From: Vallitalea okinawensis
Lineage (GTDB): Bacteria > Bacillota > Clostridia > Lachnospirales > PQDH01
Assembly (NCBI RefSeq): GCF_002964605.1
Contig: NZ_PQDH01000013.1
Coordinates: 1-64,000, forward strand
Reading direction: 5' to 3'
Length of the DNA: 64,000 bases
The position numbers and the translations under genes were made by a program. Positions 38,964 through 48,201 of this stretch are shown piece after piece. Positions within the stretch are counted from its first letter, which is position 1. Every line of letters starts with the position of its first letter. The notes beneath the pieces are model-generated. The model was given only the letters and a program-made list of their open reading frames with translations. It was not told the origin of the DNA and did not search any database.

Positions 38964-40208
38964 ATGAGGAGAATGGGGATTACTATAGTTTTAGTGATAA
39001 TATTAATGCTAATGCCTATGACATCAGTTAAAGCTTTTAATTTAGGAACTACAAGTGGTACGGCTATCATTGGAATGGATGAATGCTTTTTATATCCAGG
39101 TGGAACATATTCAACACAAACGAATTTCAATAATCAGACAGGAAAGAACTGTACTATTACAGCAATTGAATTAAAAGAACATAGTGATGGGTGGGCGCAT
39201 ATCAGTGGTAATACTCTGAATGATGAAATCAAAGAGGATTTTAGAAAATGGGTAAGTTTATCTATCTATGATAGTAGCTATTCAAAAAGTGAGGGAGGTT
39301 ATTACTCAGGTAGTTTTAATGATCTTGTTGGAGAAATAAAACTTCTTAACCATCCCATCACATTAACTACTGATAGTAATGGAGCTTCTAAGCCTGTAAC
39401 AATCGATGTAGACTTAAGTCCAGAAGCAGATAATGGCGTTGAAGACATAACCTATAAGTTTGATCTTATTGTTTATTTTGAAGGAGATTATAATGAGCCA
39501 GACCCACCAGAAACAGATGATCCAGAAAAAGATCCTCCTAGAAAGGGGACTAATAATACTCCACCAGAAATAACTTTAATAGGTAATAGGGCATATATTA
39601 TTGATCAAAATGCAGTGTATAATGATCCAGGAGCAACTGCTTATGATAAAGAAGATGGTGATATTACAGAGGATATCGTTATAACCATAAATGGAGAAGA
39701 TATGTCAACAATTGATACATCAATTATAGGACAATATGATTATGTATATAATGTTGAAGACTCCGAAGGAGCAAAAGCTGAACCTGTCAAGCGTGTAGTT
39801 GCGGTCATACCAATCACATCAAAACCTGTAATCACTTTAATCGGCGAACCATATATAGAGATTGAGCAAGGTACCGAGTATATAGATGGAGGGGCAATAG
39901 CATATGATAAAATAGATGGGGATATTACTGATAAGTTAATCATTAAAATCAACGATACTTATGAACCTATAGATACAAGTTTAGTTGGTATAAATACATA
40001 TACATATAATGTAACCAATTCACAGGGAGTTGCCGCTGATGAGGTAATAAGAACAGTTAAGGTAATACCAGTGAGAGCAATTGATCAAGAGGTATATTTA
40101 GTTGATACTGGACAGAGAATACCTTATATTAACTATTTTATTGGTGGAGGATTGATTGTAGTAGGTGTCGTATTATATATTAAAAAGAGAAGGATAAATA
40201 ATGCATAA
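38964..40208 (+). CDS. Surface protein with Ig-like (DUF5011) repeats and sorting-signal-like C-terminus
   Basis: Exported protein of 414 residues. The signal peptide is MRRMGITIVLVIILMLMPMTSVKA. Residues about 25-175 form a beta-rich domain of no recognised family. A Pro/Glu/Asp linker (PDPPETDDPEKDPPRK) follows. Two Ig-like DUF5011-type units start PPEITLIGNRAYI and KPVITLIGEPYIEI; both contain the DPGATAYDKEDGDIT or DGGAIAYDKIDGDIT motif. The C-terminus is LVDTG (379-383), a hydrophobic helix and KKRRINNA, which resembles an LPXTG sorting signal with Val for Pro. The sortase gene overlaps its end by 8 bp, so it is the obvious substrate. Confidence 0.85.
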   Translation: MRRMGITIVLVIILMLMPMTSVKAFNLGTTSGTAIIGMDECFLYPGGTYSTQTNFNNQTGKNCTITAIELKEHSDGWAHISGNTLNDEIKEDFRKWVSLSIYDSSYSKSEGGYYSGSFNDLVGEIKLLNHPITLTTDSNGASKPVTIDVDLSPEADNGVEDITYKFDLIVYFEGDYNEPDPPETDDPEKDPPRKGTNNTPPEITLIGNRAYIIDQNAVYNDPGATAYDKEDGDITEDIVITINGEDMSTIDTSIIGQYDYVYNVEDSEGAKAEPVKRVVAVIPITSKPVITLIGEPYIEIEQGTEYIDGGAIAYDKIDGDITDKLIIKINDTYEPIDTSLVGINTYTYNVTNSQGVAADEVIRTVKVIPVRAIDQEVYLVDTGQRIPYINYFIGGGLIVVGVVLYIKKRRINNA

Positions 40209-40857
40209 GAAAAATTTTATTGTGATTCTCATCGTACTTGGTGTAGCTATTATTGCTTACCCTACTTCGGAATCTCTTTATTATGGATATCAACAGAAGA
40301 ATGTAATTGAACAAATTAATAGCTTAGAACGAGTTTATGAGCAAAGGGTTAATATAGAAAACTCAGGAGTTGATGAAGGAGAAGTAGATAATACCAATAG
40401 TCATGATCATAGCTTAGATAATGAAAAGGATAATGGCACTAATGAGTTAAGTACGATACCCGTAGAAGATATTATAGGAATCATTCAAATTCCTTCCATA
40501 GAATTATATTTACCTCTTTTTAGTAAGATAGATGATTATTATTTGCAGATTGGTCCATGTAAAATGGAAAGCACATCTAATATAGGAGAGATAGGGAATT
40601 GTGTTATTGCTGGCCACCGGAATTATCGGTATGGAGATCAATTTAACCGTTTGAACGAACTTATGGAAGATGATATTGTCATTATTGAAAAAAATGGTGA
40701 GGAGTATAGATATACTATTGAAGAGAAATTTATAGTTGAAGCTAGTGAGATGTGGGTAACTGATGATATTGAAGGAGATAAAGTATTAACTCTAATAACT
40801 TGTCATCCCATTGATACAGGTGAAAAACGTTTAATTATTAGAGGAAGACTACAATAA
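40201..40857 (+). CDS. Sortase (class D-like)
   Basis: Membrane transpeptidase of 218 residues that would cut a sorting signal and attach protein to wall or pilus subunits. It has an N-terminal membrane helix (FIVILIVLGVAIIAY), then a charged linker (about 45-85) and the sortase beta-barrel. Catalytic residues are His139 in VIAGHRNYR, Cys201 in TLITCHP and Arg210 in KRLIIRG. It overlaps the surface-protein gene by 8 bp, which implies coupled translation. Class D is inferred from length and from GHRNYRYGDQFNRL; class E is possible. Confidence 0.9.
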   Translation: MHKKNFIVILIVLGVAIIAYPTSESLYYGYQQKNVIEQINSLERVYEQRVNIENSGVDEGEVDNTNSHDHSLDNEKDNGTNELSTIPVEDIIGIIQIPSIELYLPLFSKIDDYYLQIGPCKMESTSNIGEIGNCVIAGHRNYRYGDQFNRLNELMEDDIVIIEKNGEEYRYTIEEKFIVEASEMWVTDDIEGDKVLTLITCHPIDTGEKRLIIRGRLQ

Positions 40858-40862
40858 TTATT

Positions 40863-40893
40863 GAGGGTAGGTGTTAATCATCTACTCTTTTAT
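40863..40893 (+). terminator. Weak hairpin after the sortase gene
   Basis: GAGGGTAGGTG can pair imperfectly with CATCTACTC, followed by TTTTATAG. It would reduce but not exclude read-through to the next gene. Confidence 0.4.
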
Positions 40894-40995
40894 AGTTTGT
40901 TATTAGGAATGTTAAGCTATGATTTAGCATAGAATTTCTTTAGATAAGTCAAATATAAGTTTAATAATTTGATGAACATATTATAAGGAGAGTTA

Positions 40996-41550
40996 ATGGA
41001 TATAAAAAAAGCATTTAGTTACATACTATTATGCATGGTCATAGTTTTATTAGCCGCAATGTTATTATGTATATGCATCAGTAGTTATTTTATAAATGGT
41101 AAGGGTAATGAACTAAATTATATATTAGGTGTTAGTCTAATAAACGTAACAACAGGAGGAATGGAGCCAGTTATCCATCAAGGCGACCTTATAATCATTA
41201 ATAATAGACACATCAATAAAGTTGATATAGGTGACATTGTAATTTATAGACCTAATGAAGATGAACTGGTTACTCATCGAATAGTTAGCAAAAAAATAGT
41301 GGATGGAAAAATAATTTTTCAACTGCAAGGTGATGCAAATAATTTTCCAGACCTTGAATGGGTACCACAGGAGGACATACTTGGAATTTATCAATTAAGG
41401 TTACATAAACTAGCTTATATAATAGAATATTTAAGAAGTCCTTTGTTATTAATTACCATACTTGCTTTATTAGTAAGTAATCGAGTATCAATTCTATTAA
41501 AGAAAAAAATATATGTAATAAGAATAAAATATAAAAATATAAAAAAATAA
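40996..41550 (+). CDS. SipW-type signal-peptidase-like protein lacking the catalytic serine
   Basis: Membrane protein of 184 residues with the S26B (SipW/ER-type) fold. It has an N-terminal helix (about 8-33), then the Box with TTGGMEPVIHQGDLIII and a C-terminal helix followed by a basic tail. In active members this Box reads SGSMEP, with Ser before Met as nucleophile. Here Gly55 replaces it. The other active-site features are kept: His94 in ELVTHRIV and the Asp-bearing QGDANNFPD (Asp113, Asp119). AAGGAG precedes the ATG. It lies 138 bp after a sortase. Catalytically dead SipA in streptococcal pilus loci acts as an assembly factor, so a chaperone-like role is a reasonable inference. Confidence 0.85.
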   Translation: MDIKKAFSYILLCMVIVLLAAMLLCICISSYFINGKGNELNYILGVSLINVTTGGMEPVIHQGDLIIINNRHINKVDIGDIVIYRPNEDELVTHRIVSKKIVDGKIIFQLQGDANNFPDLEWVPQEDILGIYQLRLHKLAYIIEYLRSPLLLITILALLVSNRVSILLKKKIYVIRIKYKNIKK

Positions 41551-41698
41551 TAATTACCATAGTTTGCTTTTCATATCCTTTACATTCGTTACAGATTGAA
41601 AGAGCTATTTGAATTCACTAACAGTGTATGTTAATATTTAGTTAATACTTTGTATCAATTCATTAAGTGAATTAAGAATAAAAGGAAGAAGGGTATCC

Positions 41699-42622
41699 AT
41701 GTTAAAAAACTTTACGGTAGAGATGGATGATGGGGTACATATACATGTCAATCATTGGTTAGATGATAAAGAATCTAAAGAGATTTTAATCATTCTTCAT
41801 GGTATGGCAGAACATTCATTACGCTATGCAGAGTTTGCAGAATTTTTAGTTAACCATAACTATGAAGTTTATGCTTGGGATCATAGGGGGCATGGCCAAA
41901 CAGGAGAAGCAGTAAATGAACTGGGCTATTTTTATGATACCAACGGGTGGCAGAGAGTTGTAGATGATATTAAAAGTATAACTAAGTGGATTAATAAAGA
42001 ACATCAAGGTAAAGACATCATCATCATGGGGCATAGTATGGGGTCATTGTTAGCACGAACGGCTCTTCAGCAATATGGTGAAGAGTATAAAGGTGCCATT
42101 ATATCAGGTACCACCTTAGGTGGTAGTATAGCTAAGCAAAAGATCGGGCGGCTATTTACCCAGCATTACATAAAAAAACATGGTACAAAGAAGCAGGCTG
42201 ACCTATTGGACAAAATGACATTCGGAAATTTTAATAATCAATTTAAACCTACAAAGACATCATTTGATTGGTTATCCAGGGATGAAAAGCAAGTAAATCT
42301 TTATGAAGAAGATTCTTTATGTGGATTTATCTGTTCTTCAAGTTTTTTCTTAGATTTAATAGACGGAACAGGTATAACCAGAGATAAAAAAGAGATTGAG
42401 AAGATTCCAAAAGATATACCTATTTATCTATATGCTGGTGATCAAGATCCAGTAAGTCAAGGTGGTAAAGAAGTGAAAAAGCTTTACAAACTATATAAGG
42501 ATATAGGTATAAAAGATGTAGAATTGAAACTTTATGAAGACGGACGACACGAAATGTTAAATGAAACAAATCGTTATGAAGTCTATGAAGATATATTACG
42601 ATGGTTAGAAAAGCATCAGTAG
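41699..42622 (+). CDS. Alpha/beta hydrolase, monoacylglycerol lipase/lysophospholipase-like
   Basis: Predicted serine hydrolase of 307 residues acting on monoacylglycerols or lysophospholipids. The oxyanion region is ILHGMAEHS. The nucleophile elbow is MGHSMGSLL with Ser113. The acid Asp is in YAGDQDPVS, and His in YEDGRHEMLNE. DHRGHGQTGE is typical of the Hydrolase_4 group. No signal peptide, so cytoplasmic. GAAGGG lies before the ATG. Its own terminator follows. Confidence 0.9.
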   Translation: MLKNFTVEMDDGVHIHVNHWLDDKESKEILIILHGMAEHSLRYAEFAEFLVNHNYEVYAWDHRGHGQTGEAVNELGYFYDTNGWQRVVDDIKSITKWINKEHQGKDIIIMGHSMGSLLARTALQQYGEEYKGAIISGTTLGGSIAKQKIGRLFTQHYIKKHGTKKQADLLDKMTFGNFNNQFKPTKTSFDWLSRDEKQVNLYEEDSLCGFICSSSFFLDLIDGTGITRDKKEIEKIPKDIPIYLYAGDQDPVSQGGKEVKKLYKLYKDIGIKDVELKLYEDGRHEMLNETNRYEVYEDILRWLEKHQ

Positions 42623-42630
42623 ACTTACTT

Positions 42631-42659
42631 AAACTCTACCTAAAAAGGTAGAGTTTTTT
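42631..42659 (+). terminator. Terminator of the lipase-like gene
   Basis: AAACTCTACCT and AGGTAGAGTTT form an 11-bp stem with a 4-nt loop, followed by TTT. Confidence 0.88.
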
Positions 42660-42712
42660 CTATTTAGATATACATAAACTAAGGTGAATATAGTATAATA
42701 AATCTGAATGAA

Positions 42713-42752
42713 GTCTGAACTAAAATTAAGTTTTATAAAAAAAAGTTCAGAC
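42713..42752 (+). promoter_or_regulatory. Inverted repeat in the malic enzyme leader
   Basis: GTCTGAACT (42713-42721) and AGTTCAGAC (42744-42752) are perfect 9-bp arms with 22 bp of A/T between. It lies just after a TATAAT (42694-42699) and so within the presumed leader or operator, 60 bp before the gene. Confidence 0.45.
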
Positions 42753-42812
42753 ATAATGTTAAATGAATTTAGAAGATTATAGATATTATTATATTAAGAA
42801 AGGGTCAGATAA

Positions 42813-43967
42813 ATGGATATTAAAGAGAAAGCACTAAAAATGCATGAAAAATGGAATGGTAAGCTTGAAATTACAGCAAAAGCAAAAGTCAATAGTAGAG
42901 AAGACCTATCCATTGCTTATACGCCGGGAGTTGCAGAACCATGCAAAGCTATTCATGAGGATCCAGAAAAAGCTTATTTATATACAATCAAGAGGAATGC
43001 TGTTGCAGTGGTCAGTGATGGATCGGCTGTCCTTGGATTAGGCAATATTGGACCAGAGGCTGCTATGCCAGTAATGGAAGGTAAAGCAGTACTATTTAAA
43101 GAGTTCGCTGGAATAGATGCCATACCAATCTGTCTAGATACCCAAGAGACAGATGAAATCATTAAAACAGTCTCTTATTTGGCACCTACATTCGGAGGTA
43201 TCAACTTAGAGGATATTTCTGCACCACGTTGTTTTGAAATTGAAAATGCTTTAAAAGAAAAATTGGATATCCCTGTATTTCATGATGATCAACATGGAAC
43301 TGCCATTGTTGTATTAGCTGGGATTATTAATGCATTAAGACTAATAAAAAAAGAAAAATCTGATCTTAAGGTAGTAGTTAATGGAGCAGGATCAGCAGGC
43401 ATAGCTATATCCAAATTACTTCAATTTTATGGGATTAATGATCTAATCTTATGTGATCGTGATGGGATTCTTTCAGGAGATAAAAATATCAATTGGGCTC
43501 AGAAAGAGATTTTACAATCAACTAATCCAAGAGGAGTAGAAGGTGGCCTAAAAGAGGCATTAAAAGGTGCCGATATTTTTATAGGTGTTTCTGCAGCAAA
43601 TATTGTTTCGAAAGCAATGGTTCAGAATATGAATGAAGATGCTATTCTTTTCGCTATGGCTAACCCAGTGCCAGAGATTATGCCCGATGCTGCCAAAGAA
43701 GCAGGAGCACGTATAGTAGGAACAGGAAGAAGTGATTTTCCCAATCAAGTCAATAATGTATTAGCCTTTCCTGGAATATTCAAGGGTGCATTAGAAGCTA
43801 GAACTCAAATAACTGATGAAATGAAAGTAGCAGCTGCAGAAGCTATTGCAAGCATGGTCAGTGCTGATCAGTTACATGAAGATTGCATATTGCCTCAACC
43901 TTTTGAAAAAGGCATTGCAGATGAGGTAGCTAAAGCAATTGTACAGTGTGCTTATCAAGGTAAATAG
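42813..43967 (+). CDS. Malic enzyme (NAD(P)-dependent, decarboxylating)
   Basis: Converts malate to pyruvate and CO2 with NAD(P) reduction; 384 residues, the short bacterial form without a phosphotransacetylase-like tail. It has [13 protein letters not shown] (active-site Tyr), a divalent-metal segment [12 protein letters not shown] and the Rossmann loop [29 protein letters not shown] and [17 protein letters not shown] are signature blocks. AAAGGG lies before the ATG. It is a single gene with a leader inverted repeat and a good terminator. Cofactor choice cannot be read reliably. Confidence 0.95.
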   Translation: MDIKEKALKMHEKWNGKLEITAKAKVNSREDLSIAYTPGVAEPCKAIHEDPEKAYLYTIKRNAVAVVSDGSAVLGLGNIGPEAAMPVMEGKAVLFKEFAGIDAIPICLDTQETDEIIKTVSYLAPTFGGINLEDISAPRCFEIENALKEKLDIPVFHDDQHGTAIVVLAGIINALRLIKKEKSDLKVVVNGAGSAGIAISKLLQFYGINDLILCDRDGILSGDKNINWAQKEILQSTNPRGVEGGLKEALKGADIFIGVSAANIVSKAMVQNMNEDAILFAMANPVPEIMPDAAKEAGARIVGTGRSDFPNQVNNVLAFPGIFKGALEARTQITDEMKVAAAEAIASMVSADQLHEDCILPQPFEKGIADEVAKAIVQCAYQGK

Positions 43968-44001
43968 TCAAAGAAATAATTTCACATAAAGAGTTTTCAC
44001 G

Positions 44002-44037
44002 TGCATAGGATCATTCTTGATTCTATGCATTTTTTTT
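44002..44037 (+). terminator. Terminator of the malic enzyme gene
   Basis: TGCATAGGATCA and TGATTCTATGCA (one wobble) form a 12-bp stem with a TTCT loop, followed by T8. Confidence 0.9.
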
Positions 44038-44140
44038 GTCTCAAAATGTATGTACACATCTTTGAAAATAGGTTTCAAATTATTCAAACGTACTGTTTAA
44101 ACGAACATCTGAGTGTTGTTGGGTTAAAGAGAAATAAAAA

Positions 44141-44190
44141 CGAACATACATTTGCATAACATCCTGTAAATATGGTATAATATTTACAGG
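44141..44190 (+). promoter_or_regulatory. Promoter with SOS-like box and 28-bp palindrome before the radical-SAM gene
   Basis: TTGCAT (44152-44157), an 18-bp spacer and TATAAT (44176-44181). CCTGTAAATAT (44163-44173) and ATATTTACAGG (44180-44190) are perfect 11-bp arms around the -10. CGAACATACATTTG (44141-44154) matches 11 of 14 positions of the Gram-positive LexA box CGAACATATGTTCG and overlaps the -35. The right arm also includes the AGG of the ribosome binding site. Confidence 0.6.
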
Positions 44191-44197
44191 TGATGTT

Positions 44198-45433
44198 ATG
44201 ATAGAAAATGCATTAGATAAACTAAAAATATTAGCAGATGCAGCTAAATACGATGTGTCCTGTGCATCCAGTGGTGCAGATAAAAAGAATAATGGAAAGA
44301 TTGGTAACAGTATTGCAGCAGGTATCTGCCATGCTTGGTCAACGGATGGAAGGTGTATATCTTTACTAAAGATTCTTCTGACCAACTATTGTGTCTACGA
44401 TTGCTCATACTGTATTAACCGTGTATCCAATGATGTTCAAAGAGCTAGTTTTACACCCGAGGAAGTTGCAGACTTGACCATCCAATTTTATAGAAGAAAT
44501 TATATCGAAGGGTTATTTCTAAGCTCAGCTATTGAAAAAAATCCCAACCATACAATGGAGAAAATATATCGCACACTTTACTTGTTAAGAGAAGAACACG
44601 GATTCTCTGGCTATATCCATGTGAAAACCATACCTGGTGCTGATCCTATGCTTATACATAAAACTGGTCAGTTGGCTGACAGAATGAGTGTTAATATTGA
44701 GTTGCCAAGTACCAAGAGCTTAAAATTATTGGCACCTCAAAAAAGTGTAAAAAAATTAATGGAACCGATGGAGCAAATTAATAATGGTATTATTCAATAC
44801 AAAGAAGAGAAAAGACACTTTATACATTTACCTAAATTTGTTCCTGCTGGACAATCAACACAAATGATTATTGGAGCTACCAAGGACACAGACCTATCCA
44901 TTATTCATACAACGGAAAAGCTTTATAACAGCTTTAATCTAAAAAGAGTTTACTTCTCAGCATATGTACCAGTTAATACGGGAAGTAATTTACCATCCCT
45001 TGCAACTGAACCACCACTAAAAAGAGAGCATCGACTTTATCAAGCAGATTGGTTATTACGCTTTTATCATTTCAATGCTGAGGAACTGTTGGATCCAAGT
45101 CAACCTAACTTTGATATGGAATTCGATCCGAAGATGACTTGGGCTTTTAGAAATATGGAGACATTTCCAGTAGAAATCAATAAGGCACCTTATGAAATGC
45201 TTCTTAGAGTTCCAGGGATTGGTATGACCTCAGCTAGACGTATTATTAGACAACGTCAGATAGCTAACATAAGTTATGACCATTTAAACAAAATTGGTAT
45301 TGTAATGAAACGAGCTAAATTTTTTATAACGTGCAATGGCAAGTTTCATGGTCAATTGGACATGAATCCAGAAGGCATAAAAGAAAAGTTGGCACCCAAA
45401 CCGAAATTCGAGCAGTTAAGTATTTTCTCATGA
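44198..45433 (+). CDS. Putative DNA modification/repair radical SAM protein
   Basis: Radical-SAM protein of 411 residues related to spore-photoproduct-lyase-like enzymes and seen in many Firmicutes (TIGR03916 type). The iron-sulfur Cys65, Cys69 and Cys72 lie in NYCVYDCSYCINR. VKTIPGADPMLIHKTGQLAD and VNIELPSTKSLKLLAPQK fit the barrel. A helix-hairpin-helix (RVPGIGMTSARRIIRQRQ, about 334-352) points to DNA binding. The start follows AGGTGA. The next gene, a DUF4130 protein 9 bp away, is its constant partner. The reaction is not known. Confidence 0.9.
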   Translation: MIENALDKLKILADAAKYDVSCASSGADKKNNGKIGNSIAAGICHAWSTDGRCISLLKILLTNYCVYDCSYCINRVSNDVQRASFTPEEVADLTIQFYRRNYIEGLFLSSAIEKNPNHTMEKIYRTLYLLREEHGFSGYIHVKTIPGADPMLIHKTGQLADRMSVNIELPSTKSLKLLAPQKSVKKLMEPMEQINNGIIQYKEEKRHFIHLPKFVPAGQSTQMIIGATKDTDLSIIHTTEKLYNSFNLKRVYFSAYVPVNTGSNLPSLATEPPLKREHRLYQADWLLRFYHFNAEELLDPSQPNFDMEFDPKMTWAFRNMETFPVEINKAPYEMLLRVPGIGMTSARRIIRQRQIANISYDHLNKIGIVMKRAKFFITCNGKFHGQLDMNPEGIKEKLAPKPKFEQLSIFS

Positions 45434-45442
45434 GGTGGTAAG

Positions 45443-46171
45443 ATGATTTACTTATATGATGGTAGCTTTGATGGATTTTTAACTGTTATCTATGAACATT
45501 ATTATAGTGAAAAGGCGACGGCTATCTATCGAAAAAAAGACTATCAAATAGGACTAATCGATGAGAGTAAAACGATTGAAGCGGATTCAGTTAAATCAAG
45601 AAAAGTTCATGAAGCTCTCATTAATAAATTCTCTACTGAAACTTTAAATAACATCCAATATACATTCTTATCATGTGATAGGAATAAGGATACTTATCTT
45701 TTACACTATATTGAGTACGGGTTTAGAATAGGGAAAAGATTGGATTTTGATCATACCCATGAAGTCGTGTTACCTGTACACCAACTTGGAAAAAGAGTTA
45801 GTTTTGAGGTACATCGATTTCTGGGATTATTAAGATTTCAGGAAGTAGGTTCGGTACTTTATAGCGCCATTGAACCTGATAATGACATCATAACATTAAT
45901 GGTCAGTCACTTTGCAGATCGTTTAAAGACAGAAAGGTTTATCATTCATGATAAAAAGCGTAAGCAGGCAGTTATTTATGCAGATGGTCATTGGTATTTA
46001 TCAGACTTTCACATAAAAGAGGAATTACAGATATCTGAAAAAGAGAAATATTTGAATGCATTATGGAAAGGCTATTTCAAGCAAATAGCAATTAAAGAAA
46101 GAGAGAATTTAAGACTACAACAACAGTTTGTACCCAAGAAATATAGACGCAATATTATTGAATTCACATAA
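45443..46171 (+). CDS. DUF4130 DNA-metabolism-associated protein
   Basis: A 242-residue protein of the TIGR03915/DUF4130 type, which co-occurs with the upstream radical-SAM protein and is sometimes fused to a uracil-DNA-glycosylase-like domain in other bacteria. Recognised parts are YLYDGSFDGFLTVIYEHYY at the N-terminus, YIEYGFRIGKRLDF, HRFLGLLRFQEVG and SHFADRLKTERFIIHDKKR. GAGGTGG precedes the ATG, 9 bp after the preceding stop. The two form an operon. Function unproven. Confidence 0.87.
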   Translation: MIYLYDGSFDGFLTVIYEHYYSEKATAIYRKKDYQIGLIDESKTIEADSVKSRKVHEALINKFSTETLNNIQYTFLSCDRNKDTYLLHYIEYGFRIGKRLDFDHTHEVVLPVHQLGKRVSFEVHRFLGLLRFQEVGSVLYSAIEPDNDIITLMVSHFADRLKTERFIIHDKKRKQAVIYADGHWYLSDFHIKEELQISEKEKYLNALWKGYFKQIAIKERENLRLQQQFVPKKYRRNIIEFT

Positions 46172-46308
46172 TATATGTAACATGTTATAATAGATATAAA
46201 TGGAAAAAAGTATCATTCCTATAATGATATTGGTGATAACAAGAGTATATTTTGGGGAAATTATAATCTATGAAATATTCTATAACCAATATATATAGGA
46301 GGTTTAAT

Positions 46309-47295
46309 GTGAAACTAGTAAAGTATTATACCATAGGTTTAGTTTTTTGTTTACTTATATACTCTTTGTATGGATGTACATCAAATGAGTCATTTGAATG
46401 GGGATTCATTGATAAAACAGGTACTATAGTTATTGAGCCCCAATATGCTAATACGACAGGTTTTTATGAAGGATTAGCAGGCGTACAAGTAGGTGACACG
46501 GAAACAGGAAAGTGGGGTTTTATTAATTTTTCAGGGGAAATAGTTATTGAACCTGAATATGACTTTGCTTATTATTTTAATGAAGGCTATGCTCCTATTC
46601 GAGTAGGGGACGAAGAACAAGGGCTCTGGGGATACATTAATCAGAAGGGCGAAATAACAATAAAGCCCCAATATAGTTATACAAGGGGTTTTAGTGAAGG
46701 CTTGGCGCCAGTACGCATTGAAACTAGTGAAAATGTTTATCAATGGGGGTTTATTAACACTTCTGGCGACATGGTTATTGAGCCTAAATATTACGATGCA
46801 TCAATATTTAGAGATGGTTTGGCTCCAGTATATATTTCTAATGAAAGTTATAATGGATGGGCTTATATTGATCAAACAGGTGAAATAGTTCTACAAACGG
46901 ATTATTATATTGTATCCATATTCAGTGAAGGTTTAGCTAACATAAAGAATGGGGATGAAGAATCCGGAGCGTGGGGTTATATTAATACAAAAGGTGAAGT
47001 AATTATTGAGCCCCAGTTTGATGTCTATGCTCATTACTTTTCAGATGGATTGGCTAAATATGTTGCTGAAGTCATTAGTGATGAACAAGCAATGTGGGGG
47101 TTCATTGATCAAAGAGGAAAAGTTGTTATAGAACCTAAATATTACAATGCAGGTGAGTTCATAGATGGCTTAGCCCCAGTCAATATAGATGGCAATTGGG
47201 GATATATCAATAAAACAGGTGAAAACGTTATTGAAGCTCAATTTATGGCTGCAGGAAATTTTGGAGAAGGCTTAGCACCAGTTATTCAGAAATAA
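46309..47295 (+). CDS. WG-repeat lipoprotein
   Basis: Exported lipoprotein of 328 residues. The signal sequence LVFCLLIYSLYGC ends in a lipobox with Cys23. The rest is about eight WG repeats of 35-50 residues, each like WGFIDKTGTIVIEPQY followed by FxEGLAPV. WG repeats form beta-propeller or solenoid-like scaffolds; no enzymatic residues are visible. The start is a GTG with AGGAGG 6 bp upstream; a longer frame from 46270 has no site. No operon link is apparent. Confidence 0.9.
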   Translation: MKLVKYYTIGLVFCLLIYSLYGCTSNESFEWGFIDKTGTIVIEPQYANTTGFYEGLAGVQVGDTETGKWGFINFSGEIVIEPEYDFAYYFNEGYAPIRVGDEEQGLWGYINQKGEITIKPQYSYTRGFSEGLAPVRIETSENVYQWGFINTSGDMVIEPKYYDASIFRDGLAPVYISNESYNGWAYIDQTGEIVLQTDYYIVSIFSEGLANIKNGDEESGAWGYINTKGEVIIEPQFDVYAHYFSDGLAKYVAEVISDEQAMWGFIDQRGKVVIEPKYYNAGEFIDGLAPVNIDGNWGYINKTGENVIEAQFMAAGNFGEGLAPVIQK

Positions 47296-47360
47296 TGGAA
47301 TAATTCTTGGGTTAAAACATATATAACGAAAGAGAACAACATGTAAAGGAGAGTGTACTT

Positions 47361-48161
47361 ATGAAAACTGCTTTAGTTTTATCTGGTGGAGGGGCAAAAG
47401 GTGCTTACGAAATTGGTGCTTGGAAAGCATTTAATGAGTTTAATATTGAATTTGATATTTTATCAGGAACATCCATAGGAGCCTTAAATGGCTTATTGAT
47501 GGCTACAAAAACTTATGAGTATGCTAAGGAAATGTGGTTTTCCATAGAAGAAAACTTAGCTGAGTCCATGTATGCGGATATGGCTAAGCTTTCAGAAGAT
47601 GATATGGATACTATCAATCGTGTGTTCAAAGAGCCTCATTTAGTAAATGAATTAGTCCATATTAAGGGAGCTCTTAATAACTCCTATTTATCAGAGCTAA
47701 TTAAAACAACCCTTAAGGATTGCAAAATAAAAAAAGATTTTTATGTCTGTTCAGTCATCGTCAATGAAGAACCTGAACCCCATTATTTTAATTTAAAAGA
47801 GAAAGACCATGAATTCGTTTCTAAGGCAGTTATCTCATCAGCATCCATTCCTGTCATCAGTGATGCTGTTGAAATTAATGGAGCTTACTATTTTGATGGT
47901 GGTATTTTGCAAAACACACCAATAACCCCTGTTCTTGAGCATGACTGTGACCTTATCATTACTTCGTTACTGAAGACAAAGGACCTGGACCATTTAAAGG
48001 TGTTTACTCATAAACCAATTTTACCACTTCTACCTTCAGAACATTTAGGGGACTTCAAAACAGGTACCATGAATTTTTCAAGGAAAGCAGTAGAACTAAA
48101 AATGGAGTTAGGTTATAACGATACTTATAAAATGTTAAAAACATTAAAGGCATTATTCTAA
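47361..48161 (+). CDS. Patatin-like phospholipase
   Basis: Serine lipid acyl hydrolase of 266 residues. The oxyanion loop is SGGGAKGAYEIGAW (GGGAKG 9-14), the nucleophile Ser38 lies in GTSIGALNG, and the acid is in YYFDGGIL, giving the Ser/Asp dyad. No signal peptide, so cytoplasmic or membrane-associated. AAGGAG precedes the ATG. Closely similar proteins are common in Lachnospiraceae; the lipid is unknown. Confidence 0.93.
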   Translation: MKTALVLSGGGAKGAYEIGAWKAFNEFNIEFDILSGTSIGALNGLLMATKTYEYAKEMWFSIEENLAESMYADMAKLSEDDMDTINRVFKEPHLVNELVHIKGALNNSYLSELIKTTLKDCKIKKDFYVCSVIVNEEPEPHYFNLKEKDHEFVSKAVISSASIPVISDAVEINGAYYFDGGILQNTPITPVLEHDCDLIITSLLKTKDLDHLKVFTHKPILPLLPSEHLGDFKTGTMNFSRKAVELKMELGYNDTYKMLKTLKALF

Positions 48162-48167
48162 ATTTTA

Positions 48168-48194
48168 AGAGCAGATAACACTGTTCTTTTTTTG
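48168..48194 (+). terminator. Terminator of the patatin gene
   Basis: AGAGCAG and CTGTTCT (one wobble) with a short loop, followed by T7. Confidence 0.75.
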
Positions 48195-48201
48195 CAAATA
48201 A

